The translations under genes were made by a program, and so were the position numbers. From Pseudomonas sp. H3(2019) (GTDB lineage Bacteria > Pseudomonadota > Gammaproteobacteria > Pseudomonadales > Pseudomonadaceae), in assembly GCF_007713465.1 (NCBI RefSeq), contig NZ_VMSG01000007.1, positions 1-64,000 of the forward strand: a stretch of DNA of 64,000 bases, written 5' to 3'. The notes beneath the pieces were generated by a model. The model was not told the DNA's origin and did no database searches. It saw nothing but the letters and a program-made list of their open reading frames with translations. This document shows, in pieces, positions 1 through 7,583 of the stretch. Each line of letters opens with the position of its first letter. The stretch's first letter is position 1.

Positions 1-298
1 TTCCAAGATAGCCATAGATCCCACCTTTAAAATGTGGGGTTCATGGAGCGCTTACATTCAATCTTCCAAATGTGGTTGATGCTGTTCGCACAGATATCTA
101 AGCGTATAGGTAACGCGATCACATTGTTCGACGCGGCCCTGCGTCTCGGTTTCTTCAATTCTCATGCTCGGTCACCCCACATCACGACCCAGCGGACGTA
201 GAGCTATTTCAGCAACCCTAAGATGGGTTCAAGGAGCTGCTGACCTGGCGACCTTCACGTGTCCGCTCGGGTGATTCGCGCTACGGGTTTCTCAGCGA

Positions 299-754
299 TC
301 AACCCATCTTCTTCAGATGGTTGATTACCGTATGCCTGGATATTCCCAGTCGCTTGGCAATCTCCGTCTGCCCCAGCCCTTGGTCTGCGAGCGCTTTGAT
401 TTGTGGTCGCAGCTCTTCTGACGCAGCAACCATAGGATGAGGCGCTTTGGAAGCTTGTAAAGGGATCTCGCTGGTCAACAAGCCCGAAACGGTTAGGTCT
501 TCTCTGAGGTGTTCCAGAATCTGTTGGGGAGTTTCGCCTCGTTCTGAAGCGTAGGTCAGCAAGAGGAGCGTAAGCGGGTCTACTCCAAGGGCTTTCGCAA
601 GATCATCGCTCACTTCAAGCGTGACCGATCGGGCGCCGGATTCGAGCCGGCTGACGTATGATTGATCGGCAGCCTGGCCCAGTTCCTGCTGCAACGAAGC
701 TTGGCGCATCCGAAGGAATTGCAGAGCAGCAGCGAAAGATGTGCGCAGTGACAT
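299..754 (-). CDS. XRE-family regulator with second C-terminal HTH
   Basis: The 151-residue protein has two DNA-binding regions. Residues about 5-65 read as a Cro/C1-type helix-turn-helix (QELGQAADQSYVSRLESGAR). Residues about 117-150 form a second, resolvase-like helix-turn-helix (QTEIAKRLGISRHTVINHL). No membrane or enzymatic motif is visible. The ATG at 754 is preceded by AGGAACGCTT, and an inverted repeat overlaps this leader, so autoregulation is likely. It is read divergently from the metallophosphoesterase at 978. The XRE part is family knowledge; the target and role are inferred. It could be the local regulator of the left end of the island. Confidence 0.75.
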   Translation of the reverse strand: MSLRTSFAAALQFLRMRQASLQQELGQAADQSYVSRLESGARSVTLEVSDDLAKALGVDPLTLLLLTYASERGETPQQILEHLREDLTVSGLLTSEIPLQASKAPHPMVAASEELRPQIKALADQGLGQTEIAKRLGISRHTVINHLKKMG

Positions 755-757
755 AAG

Positions 758-778
758 CGTTCCTGTGTAAACGGAACG
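758..778. promoter_or_regulatory. Inverted repeat at the start of the XRE gene
   Basis: CGTTCC and GGAACG form a 6-bp inverted repeat with a 9-nt spacer, directly upstream of the start codon at 754. One arm contains the Shine-Dalgarno sequence of the XRE gene, so a bound protein or an RNA hairpin would block its expression. The operator role is an inference. Confidence 0.35.
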
Positions 779-784
779 ATATGC

Positions 785-812
785 GGCATTTGCTTTGTAT
801 AAAACAAATGCC
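785..812. promoter_or_regulatory. Inverted repeat, candidate XRE operator
   Basis: GGCATTTG and CAAATGCC form a perfect 8-bp inverted repeat around a 12-nt AT-rich spacer that contains TATAAA. It lies in the intergenic region between the divergent XRE and metallophosphoesterase genes. The size and position fit an operator for the neighbouring XRE protein, which is inferred. Confidence 0.4.
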
Positions 813-977
813 TATAGTCATCCACTCTCTACACTCGGCGAGCCCAGCCCCAGCGTTCGGCCCAGCCAGTCGTTTCCTCAATTTACGTCCAAATCGAAAT
901 CCAGCCCTGAAGCAAAGCAAGCCAGATTTTGACCTGGCAAGCCGTGGCCGGGCAGCAAGGCCCTGAGCATCAACATC

Positions 978-1709
978 ATGCAGATACTTCTCTACTCTGA
1001 CCTCCATGTCGAGTTCACACCTTTTCATCCACCAGAGATGGTGGCTGACCTCGTGGTGTTGGCTGGTGATATCAGCCTCCAAAGTCGTGGGGTTTTGTGG
1101 GCAAATGAGACCTTCAAAGCTCCAGTCGTGTACTGCGCTGGGAATCATGAGTGCTACAAAGGGCATATCGATCGAACAATCGAGAAGATGCGAGCAGCAG
1201 CGGCCCCTCACGTTCACGTGCTTGAAAACGAGTCGTGGGTCTTCGGGAATGTCAGATTCTTGGTGGGTACTGCATGGACGGATTTTTCGGCCACGGGGGA
1301 TACGGTCGCCGCATCCGTGACCTGCGGCCGGGTGATGAACGACTTCAAAATGATTAGGGCCGACTCGAATTATCGGCGCTTGCGGCCGGCCGACCTCGTA
1401 GCCAAGAACCACGCCACGCGGGAGTTTCTTAGCCAGGAGCTGAGCCGGCCATTCACGGGGAAAACATTTGTCGTCACTCACCATGCCCCAATGGCTGAGG
1501 TAGCGGGCGATGAGCAGGATGGGCATGTCAGCGCTGCGTACTACAACAGGTGGCACTCCTTGGTGGAGCGGGCCGACTATTGGGCGTTCGGCCATACCCA
1601 CTTATCCGTCGACACTGTCCTGGGTGGATGCCGTCTGCTGTCAAACCAGCGTGGTTATCCAGGTGAGGACTGCGGATTTGATCCGTTCAAATTAATCGAA
1701 ATCAATTGA
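978..1709 (+). CDS. Calcineurin-type metallophosphoesterase
   Basis: The 243-residue protein carries the full set of metallophosphoesterase metal-binding motifs in order: SDLHVE near the N-terminus, GDIS, GNHE, THHAP and GHTH. Proteins of this family use two metal ions to hydrolyse phosphomono- or phosphodiesters. There is no signal peptide, so it should act in the cytoplasm. Its substrate cannot be read from the sequence. The next gene starts three bases after its stop codon, so the two are probably cotranscribed. It is common cargo of Pseudomonas accessory regions. A nucleotide-cleaving role in or against the nearby signalling systems would be speculation. Confidence 0.85.
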   Translation: MQILLYSDLHVEFTPFHPPEMVADLVVLAGDISLQSRGVLWANETFKAPVVYCAGNHECYKGHIDRTIEKMRAAAAPHVHVLENESWVFGNVRFLVGTAWTDFSATGDTVAASVTCGRVMNDFKMIRADSNYRRLRPADLVAKNHATREFLSQELSRPFTGKTFVVTHHAPMAEVAGDEQDGHVSAAYYNRWHSLVERADYWAFGHTHLSVDTVLGGCRLLSNQRGYPGEDCGFDPFKLIEIN

Positions 1710-1712
1710 GGG

Positions 1713-2018
1713 ATGGTGAGTAGCGTGAGTGCTTGTGAATTGGTCGGACTTCCACCGCTAGTTGTCCAGGCAGCCGGCATCGATTGGGGAGTCACGGTTG
1801 ACGCGTACCTCATGAACGCGGCCCGCGTGGGTGATCGCATCACGGCAATGGTCTATTGCGATCTGTCGGGCGTCGGTAGCGATGGCATGACCGTTGTGAC
1901 CCCGAAACTACGCATGGTGAAGCAGGAGGGTGGTTACACCTTAGTGCAAAGCATGACTGGCCTCGATCATTACGTGATTGTATCTGAGCTATCGGAGCGT
2001 TCTCAAATTGGTGCGTGA
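1713..2018 (+). CDS. Hypothetical protein, 101 aa
   Basis: I do not recognise this protein. It directly follows the metallophosphoesterase gene (3-bp gap) and was probably cotranscribed with it. It has no signal peptide, membrane segment or clear motif. The predicted pattern is mixed alpha/beta, with a glycine-rich middle (SGVGSDGM). GTG codons at 1716 and 1725 are alternative starts, because GAGGG sits very close to the ATG at 1713. Function unknown. Confidence 0.5.
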   Translation: MVSSVSACELVGLPPLVVQAAGIDWGVTVDAYLMNAARVGDRITAMVYCDLSGVGSDGMTVVTPKLRMVKQEGGYTLVQSMTGLDHYVIVSELSERSQIGA

Positions 2019-2209
2019 ATTGTCATCGCCTGATTATCCGCTGGGTTTTATCAAAGCTCGGCTGAGCTTTTACCTCGAAAACCTGTGGCTTTGTTAACTG
2101 AGTAAGCCTGCCAAGACCGGTGGTATACAACGGTTGAACTAGTTATTCCCGATCGGTGAGCACAGCCCTGCTCACCATGCTCCTTCGCATCCACTACTCA
2201 AGGAAAGGT

Positions 2210-2707
2210 ATGTCCGACCTAAAAAAGATGACCCTCACGGTCAAGAACTACAACGTCAAGGCGAGCGGTGATATCGACTCAATCTACGACAATGTACGTT
2301 GCGAAGATAGTGAGGGCAAGACGTTCCACTTTAAAGAAGTGGCGATGTTGGACTACTTAAAACGTCATGGCGCCATTGTGACTGACAGCCCGAGAACTTG
2401 GTATTACAAAAATTTGAATAAAAAATCAATTGTTCTCGTGGCTTTTGAAAAGGGTAACGGAAAGGTCGAGTATGACCTAGATCATATGCGGCTGGTCGCT
2501 AGATCAAGCGTTCTGAAGGGTGTTGTGTTTGGGCTTGCGGCGATCCCCGCGGGTCTGATCATCGCGACCGCCACGTACGGAGTCGGGCTCTTGTTCATCC
2601 CTGTCTGCTTTTTCTACAGCTACAGAAGCCTGTTCAAAATCCCCAAAATGCTTCGTCGTAAGACGCTGGTAGACGACCTGGCCACTCACGGCGTTGTCGT
2701 TCGTTAG
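2210..2707 (+). CDS. Hypothetical membrane protein, 165 aa
   Basis: The ATG at 2210 is chosen over the upstream GTG at 2156 because AAGGAAAG precedes it at good spacing. Residues 1 to about 100 are soluble. Two closely spaced hydrophobic stretches follow at about 103-140 (GVVFGLAAIPAGLIIATA and GLLFIPVCFFYSY), so the protein is likely a membrane hairpin with a cytoplasmic head. The basic tail (KIPKMLRRKTL) fits the positive-inside rule. No family was recognised and it has no clear operon partner. Confidence 0.6.
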   Translation: MSDLKKMTLTVKNYNVKASGDIDSIYDNVRCEDSEGKTFHFKEVAMLDYLKRHGAIVTDSPRTWYYKNLNKKSIVLVAFEKGNGKVEYDLDHMRLVARSSVLKGVVFGLAAIPAGLIIATATYGVGLLFIPVCFFYSYRSLFKIPKMLRRKTLVDDLATHGVVVR

Positions 2708-2940
2708 CCATCGGCGGCTACCTGGCTGGCCTGGCGCAGGTCGCCAGGTTCAGGCTTATGGCCACAGCCATCGGGATCAGCGCTACCTGAGCGGTATCGT
2801 AAAACCTCAATCGGGGATGATCAAAGGTCTATCGAGGATGGCGGATGAGAGAGCTGAAAATCATCGCGCCCTGCGCTCATTGGTCATTTTCTGGATGGAG
2901 TGGTCAGCATCGCTGCTTTAGGAACCGATACAACCAGATC

Positions 2941-3111
2941 GCGATGATTGCGCTGCAGGTATTCGGAAATTCGAAGATCGCGCAAGACTGGCTGGAGAGG
3001 CCTGTGCGTGGGCTAGGCTGTCGAGCCCCCTGCAGCCTGCTGTGCACGCTTTCAGGGTATGACGAGATTTATGACCTACTCATGCGTCTTGACCATGGCA
3101 TCTTCACCTGA
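2941..3111 (+). pseudogene. DUF2384 (MbcA/ParS/Xre-type) antitoxin C-terminal remnant
   Basis: The last 56 codons of this frame read like the toxin-binding C-terminus of Xre/MbcA/ParS antitoxins: ALQVFGNSKIAQDWL, a short loop ending in P, then IYDLLMRLDHGIF and a stop. The N-terminal HTH half is absent, and no RES-domain toxin follows in the next 260 bp. This is most likely a relic of a RES-Xre toxin-antitoxin locus. The rest of 2708-3373 holds nothing else I recognise. The identification rests on motif memory only. Confidence 0.5.
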
Positions 3112-3373
3112 GCGTTAGCTCTGATCGGCACCTGGTCTGCCTAACCTCAAGAGATGGATCATAGCCATCCTCCGCCGCAGCCGCACTACAGCCGCTTGCA
3201 TGCCTGCTGCCATCATAGTGATGTCAACTCCAGCGCTTGGTGGTAGTCTCCCTGCATTTCAAAGCCTCCGCTGCTGGACGGCCTCGCTTTTGATGGCCAC
3301 AGCAGCCCCGTATGCAGCCCTTCGCTGAGGCTGGGATGCCGGGGCAGGGGGTGCTAACGAACGGGAGCAAGGG

Positions 3374-3973
3374 ATGGCACGGAGAACGTTTTTTTCCTTC
3401 CATTATCAGGAAGACGTGTGGCGATGCTGGAATGTCAGGAATTGCCTGGTGGTCAGCAAGGATCAAGAAGCCCAGGGCTTCTTTGATGGCAGTGTATTCG
3501 AGGCCTCCAAGAGGGAAGGCGATGAAGCGCTGAAGACCTTCCTTCGCAACGGTCTCAACAACACTTCTGTAACGTGTGTACTCGCTGGCCAGTACACCGC
3601 CGGCAGGCGGTGGGTGCGGTACGAGATCGTGCGCAGTGTCCTGAAGGGCAACGGGCTGCTCATCGTTGATATCCATGGCGTGAGAAACAACGACAAGCAG
3701 CTCGGGGTGAAAGGCACAAACCCTCTGGATCAGGTGGGGCTGTATCTCGCCAACGGTAAAATTCTCTTCGCGGAGGTCAAGGGCGGAAAGTGGGTGAGGT
3801 ATGAGGATTACACCCATGCCATTCCGGCCGCTGATCTCTGGTTCGATGCTCCTACCAGCAACGCGGTAGTCCCCCTTTCCAAGCACTGCATGCGTTACGA
3901 CTTCGCCGCTCAGAATGGCAGGGACAACATCGCTGGCTGGATCGAAACGGCGGCTGGGCTGGCTGGTCGTTAG
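3374..3973 (+). CDS. MTH538-type TIR-like protein (ThsB-like)
   Basis: The 199-residue protein begins with the pattern typical of the MTH538 TIR-like family, the fold of Thoeris ThsB: RRTFFSFHYQEDVWR followed by VRN. The strand TSVTCVLAG is followed by RRWVRYEI, where Glu84 sits at the usual position of the catalytic glutamate. Family members make cyclic ADP-ribose-type or related nucleotide signals after sensing phage. An insertion of about 40 residues (about 100-165) precedes the last helix. The start is set by GGGAG six bases upstream. The SLOG-patatin gene begins 63 bp downstream on the same strand, so the two probably form a signal-maker and effector pair. The TIR-like fold is fairly sure; the enzymatic product is unknown. 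Confidence 0.8.
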   Translation: MARRTFFSFHYQEDVWRCWNVRNCLVVSKDQEAQGFFDGSVFEASKREGDEALKTFLRNGLNNTSVTCVLAGQYTAGRRWVRYEIVRSVLKGNGLLIVDIHGVRNNDKQLGVKGTNPLDQVGLYLANGKILFAEVKGGKWVRYEDYTHAIPAADLWFDAPTSNAVVPLSKHCMRYDFAAQNGRDNIAGWIETAAGLAGR

Positions 3974-4036
3974 AAATATAGTTCTTGGCGCGGTGGCTTA
4001 CAGCAATCGACATTTCAGATCACTCAGGTATTGCAC

Positions 4037-5653
4037 ATGGCAGTTACACAGCGCCTGGCCGGCGTCAGGATCCACCTGTCCGGATCAAATAAAGAATCGA
4101 AACCAGAGATCGCTGCTTTCGTACAGAAGCTCGCAGCAAAGGTCTTCAGCGAAGGAGGCTCCATTGTCCATGGAAGTCATCCCTCATTCACTGCGCCCCT
4201 GCAGAAGGCAGCAGAAGACTTCATCGAGGCAGGCGGTAGCAAAGGTGCGCTCACGCTTGTTCGAGCGAAAAGCTTCTCGACCGACCAGTACACCGCTGAA
4301 ATTGAAGCGCAGAGAGCATTTGCTTCTGTTGAAATCGTACCAGCAGATAATAGCAATGGCATCGCAGCAGACGGTCTGACCCCGATGCGTGATTGGATGG
4401 CGGATCGTTCTGACGTCGTTGTCTGCGTGGGGGGCGCTTGGTGGGACGTCAACAAAGCAAAAGCGGGCGTTCCCAATGAGCTTGATGCAATGCTTGAGCT
4501 CGGTAAGCCTGGCTTTGTTGTGGCTGGCTTCGGCGGGGCAATCGCAGGCTACCTCAAAGAAGACCCTTCGTTGTTATCTCGCCTGCGCAACGGCTTGTCT
4601 GAGGATGCCAATAAGGTCATTGCCGAAAGCACGTCCGAAGACCAGGTCGTGGATCTGATTGTCGAACAGCTGAAAAACCTGCCACTGAACCGGCGAAATA
4701 TTTCGCGGGGTCGCAACTTCCGTATCTTGGCCCTGGACGGAGGAGGGCTCAGAGGTACCTTCACAGCGGCAGTCTTGGCCAAGTGGGACGACATGCTGAA
4801 GGCAGGTGGCGGGAACGATCTGATCTCGCACTTCGATCTGGTGGCTGGCACATCCACGGGCGCGATCTTGGCAATAGGGCTCGCCATGGGTTTGAAGCCA
4901 CGTCAAATACTAGAGTTTTATGAAAAAAAGGGCCCTCAGATTTTTCCGAAGGATCGGAAGCTTCGGCACTGGCTCAAGTCCAAGCATGACTCGGCCACCC
5001 TACGCAGTCTGCTGACGGAGGTGTACGGGGACAAAACGCTGGCTGCAGATTCCCGCTGCCGTTTAGTGATTCCGACTGTCAGGGCCAAGCAAGGTCAGGC
5101 AGAGGCGATCGTCACCCCGCATAGCCCAGATCGCACCGCTTACCGAGATATCTCAGCCGTTGACGCTGCACTGGCGTCCTCCGCTGCCCCTACCTATTTT
5201 GACGAAGTTACCTTCAATGGGCCTGTCGCGTTGGAGACGTTCCTCGATGGTGGCGTATGGGCAAATAACCCCATCCTCCCGGCGCTGGCAGAAGCAGTTC
5301 GTTACCTGAAGATCCCTCTGGACAGGATCGATGTGCTTAGCATTGGCACACTCAGCAGTGAAAGCGATTTTACCGAGCAACTCGGAAAGGGCAAGGCAGG
5401 TTGGGCACCTCACAGCGTTGATCTCTTTTTCGCCGCCCAGGAGCATGGTGCTCTGGTACTTGCGGAGAGCTTCCTGGGCCCAACACGTCACGTGCGCGTT
5501 AACCAACAGACGCCTGACGAAATCAAGATGGATGACGCCGAGGCTATCCAGGAGATGGCGCGACGCGGCAATGAGGCTGGTAAAGATCATTTTGCAGAGG
5601 TGCGCTCCAGATTCTTTGACGGCCAGCATGTTGATCCGTGGGAGCTGTTTTAA
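4037..5653 (+). CDS. SLOG-domain patatin-like phospholipase
   Basis: This 538-residue fusion has two parts. Residues about 8-215 form a Rossmann-like SLOG domain (IHLSGSN, then GGSIVHGSHPS, then a pre-helix ADRSDVVVCVGG). Residues about 228-430 form a patatin domain with oxyanion motif DGGGLRG (234-240), nucleophile GTSTG (Ser273) and partner DGG (Asp404). Patatins deacylate phospholipids. SLOG domains bind nucleotide-derived ligands; in Thoeris ThsA the SLOG domain senses the TIR product. The inference is a membrane-damaging effector switched on by a signal from the upstream TIR-like protein. The ATG at 4037 is preferred over the TTG at 4031. A strong hairpin follows the stop codon. No cGAS-like synthase is nearby, so this is not a standard CBASS CapV. 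Confidence 0.85.
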   Translation: MAVTQRLAGVRIHLSGSNKESKPEIAAFVQKLAAKVFSEGGSIVHGSHPSFTAPLQKAAEDFIEAGGSKGALTLVRAKSFSTDQYTAEIEAQRAFASVEIVPADNSNGIAADGLTPMRDWMADRSDVVVCVGGAWWDVNKAKAGVPNELDAMLELGKPGFVVAGFGGAIAGYLKEDPSLLSRLRNGLSEDANKVIAESTSEDQVVDLIVEQLKNLPLNRRNISRGRNFRILALDGGGLRGTFTAAVLAKWDDMLKAGGGNDLISHFDLVAGTSTGAILAIGLAMGLKPRQILEFYEKKGPQIFPKDRKLRHWLKSKHDSATLRSLLTEVYGDKTLAADSRCRLVIPTVRAKQGQAEAIVTPHSPDRTAYRDISAVDAALASSAAPTYFDEVTFNGPVALETFLDGGVWANNPILPALAEAVRYLKIPLDRIDVLSIGTLSSESDFTEQLGKGKAGWAPHSVDLFFAAQEHGALVLAESFLGPTRHVRVNQQTPDEIKMDDAEAIQEMARRGNEAGKDHFAEVRSRFFDGQHVDPWELF

Positions 5654-5695
5654 AACGGCATGGGCGCTTGGGAGATAGTCTCCCGACGCCCGTTT
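5653..5695 (+). terminator. Hairpin after the SLOG-patatin gene
   Basis: Three nested complementary blocks (AAACG/CGTTT, GGGCG/CGCCC and GGGAGA/TCTCCC) make a long stem-loop directly after the patatin stop codon. The 3' side ends in TTTGGTT, a weak U-tract. It probably ends or attenuates transcription and separates the TIR-patatin pair from the next TIR gene. Confidence 0.5.
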
Positions 5696-5734
5696 GGTTA
5701 CTGACGTTTAATCGACCCTGATTGCGAGGCGGTC

Positions 5735-6877
5735 ATGTCATTCATCTATCAGCTTGCTGTTTTGGGAGCGCCATCGGCCGAGCAACTCTCTGAGCTTGAA
5801 GCCGCCGTAGCCGATGCGGTTTCAATGTTTGGCTTGGGGTTGGGCCATGAAGTTGGCTGGGAAGTAGCTCCTGCTGCTTTCATTCCTCATCAGCAACGAT
5901 CGGCCGCAGTCGTATTTTTCGGTGGTGTGGGCGCTGATCATCCCAGCCTGCCAAGCCTACTGCGTGGCGGCGTGCCTGTTGTCCCCGTCGTGTCCGATCT
6001 TGGTCGAGTCGCGACGGAAATCCCGGAAATCCTACGGCCATTGAATTGCTTAGCGTACCGCAATGGTGGGGCGAAGCGGGTAGCTGCCGCGCTTTTGGAG
6101 TGCGCAGGTCTGCTTCCGAAGCAACGTCGAGTCTTTGTCAGCTATCGGCGCGACGAGGCTCGGCAGGCTGCCCTGCAGATGTTCGACGCGTTGTCTGCCA
6201 GGCATTTCGATGTTTTCCTCGATACCCATAGCATCGCGCCGGCTGAAGATTTCCAGACCATGCTATGGCATCGGCTTTGCGACTCTGACGTGCTCTTAAT
6301 GCTCGACACGCCGGATTACTTCAACAGTCGATGGACGGCTGCCGAATTCGGAAGGGCGCTTGCCAAGGGTATTAGCGTTCTTCGTGTAGGGTGGCCTGAA
6401 GCCCAGCGCTCTACACGTCTTGGCACCGCAAGCTTGGCTGAGCTTGATGCGAGTGAGTTGGATGCCGCTTCTGGGCGGATTAGTGATCAGGCCATTGACC
6501 GTATCTGTCTTCAGCTCGAAGAGGTACGCAGCAAAAGTCATGCGGTGCGAACCGTTAACCTCGTGAGCAATCTGCGGAACGGCATCGAGCTCATTGGGGG
6601 CGAGGTGATTGGCATGGGCACCGGCCGCGGGATCCGGGTACGTCTGCCTGATGACCGAATGGTTGTGGTTTATCCAACAGTCGGAGTGCCGACTTCGACG
6701 ACTATGCACGAAGCTTCAATGAACTCACCTGACGAATCCGTGGCCATACTCTATGACCATGTAGGGTTGCATCCCCAGTGGATGACTCACCTGGATTGGC
6801 TCGGGCAGCACATCCGAGCGACACGCTGGGTTAAGGCCACTGAAGCGGCCTGGCAATTTGCAGACTGGAGTGCATAG
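5735..6877 (+). CDS. TIR-domain protein with N- and C-terminal extensions
   Basis: A bacterial TIR domain lies at residues about 131-240 of 380. RRVFVSYRRDEA opens it, FDVFLDTHSIAP forms the next strand and loop, and SRWTAAEFGRAL carries the expected catalytic Glu204. The first 115 residues form another alpha/beta module (AAVVFFGG, then GGVPVVPVVS) that looks like a degenerate TIR-like or flavodoxin-like fold. The C-terminal 110 residues are unrecognised. TIR enzymes cleave NAD+ or make signalling derivatives of it. The next gene, a SLOG protein, begins 2 bp after the stop, so the two are translated together and are likely functional partners. The start is set by GAGG before the ATG. The TIR call is strong; product and trigger are unknown. 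Confidence 0.85.
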   Translation: MSFIYQLAVLGAPSAEQLSELEAAVADAVSMFGLGLGHEVGWEVAPAAFIPHQQRSAAVVFFGGVGADHPSLPSLLRGGVPVVPVVSDLGRVATEIPEILRPLNCLAYRNGGAKRVAAALLECAGLLPKQRRVFVSYRRDEARQAALQMFDALSARHFDVFLDTHSIAPAEDFQTMLWHRLCDSDVLLMLDTPDYFNSRWTAAEFGRALAKGISVLRVGWPEAQRSTRLGTASLAELDASELDAASGRISDQAIDRICLQLEEVRSKSHAVRTVNLVSNLRNGIELIGGEVIGMGTGRGIRVRLPDDRMVVVYPTVGVPTSTTMHEASMNSPDESVAILYDHVGLHPQWMTHLDWLGQHIRATRWVKATEAAWQFADWSA

Positions 6878-6879
6878 AA

Positions 6880-7446
6880 ATGGGTGCGATTTTCCTTTCA
6901 GCCAGTATCCCTGTAGTCGGAAGGGGGCAGTATTACGAGACCGCTGATCCATTCCTGATCCAGTGCGCCGTTCGTGAGATGGCCATTGCTACCGTTCGCA
7001 AGCACAAGATTGTCTGGGGTGGCCATCCTGCCATTACCCCGATGATTTGGAGTATCTGCGAAGACTTAGGGGTTGAATACACAGAGTCTGTTGTTTTGTA
7101 TCAAAGCCGCTTTTTCGAAGGCCGCTATCCGGAAGAGAACCAGCGGTTTGATAACGTCGTTTATACCGATCCTGTCCCCGGCGATATTCAAGCTAGCTTG
7201 CAATTGATGCGGGAGGAAATGCTCTCTCGTGAGGATTTGATTGGTGCTGTATTCATTGGTGGTATGGATGGTGTTGAGGTCGAATACGAGATCTTTAAGC
7301 GGTTCAATCCTGAGGCTTTCGTTCTCCCAGTTGCTGCTCCAGGCGGTGCAGCGCTCAATCTTGCTCGCGACAAAGGTTACTTTGATGGGCCGGCGCTAGA
7401 TGACATAGATTTTGCCACACTCTTCAATCGTTATTTGCCAGTTTAA
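6880..7446 (+). CDS. Stand-alone SLOG-domain protein
   Basis: The 188-residue protein opens with IFLSASIPV and continues with VWGGHP and an acidic helix, a pattern I associate with the SLOG cluster-3 subfamily. A second nucleotide-loop-like stretch is GAVFIGGMDGVEVEY. SLOG domains bind or process nucleotide-derived ligands in bacterial conflict systems. No effector domain is fused to it, so it may be a sensor, a ligand-processing enzyme or a regulator of the upstream TIR enzyme. The two genes are only 2 bp apart. The subfamily is from memory; the biochemical role is inferred. Confidence 0.7.
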   Translation: MGAIFLSASIPVVGRGQYYETADPFLIQCAVREMAIATVRKHKIVWGGHPAITPMIWSICEDLGVEYTESVVLYQSRFFEGRYPEENQRFDNVVYTDPVPGDIQASLQLMREEMLSREDLIGAVFIGGMDGVEVEYEIFKRFNPEAFVLPVAAPGGAALNLARDKGYFDGPALDDIDFATLFNRYLPV

Positions 7447-7583
7447 TCGAAACGGGGGAGAGTTGACCTACGAAAATTGCGACTGGCTCAAGGCGTGTAA
7501 TCGATATGCCTATGGAAAATGGCAGTGGCCGGTATCTACGCCCATTTGTCATCTGGAATAGCTAAAATTGGTCAAGGAATATC

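Noticed and set aside
1..298. Possible tRNA or attachment site at the left edge
   Set aside because: No cloverleaf, T-loop motif or repeat matching elsewhere in the window was found in these 298 bases.
615..1601. A 328-codon minus-strand open frame
   Set aside because: It lies opposite the metallophosphoesterase and XRE genes and has no family pattern. It is a shadow of those real genes.
4037..5653. CBASS CapV-type patatin
   Set aside because: No cGAS/DncV-like nucleotidyltransferase or CBASS accessory genes are present, and the fused N-terminus is SLOG-like, so Thoeris-like signalling fits better.
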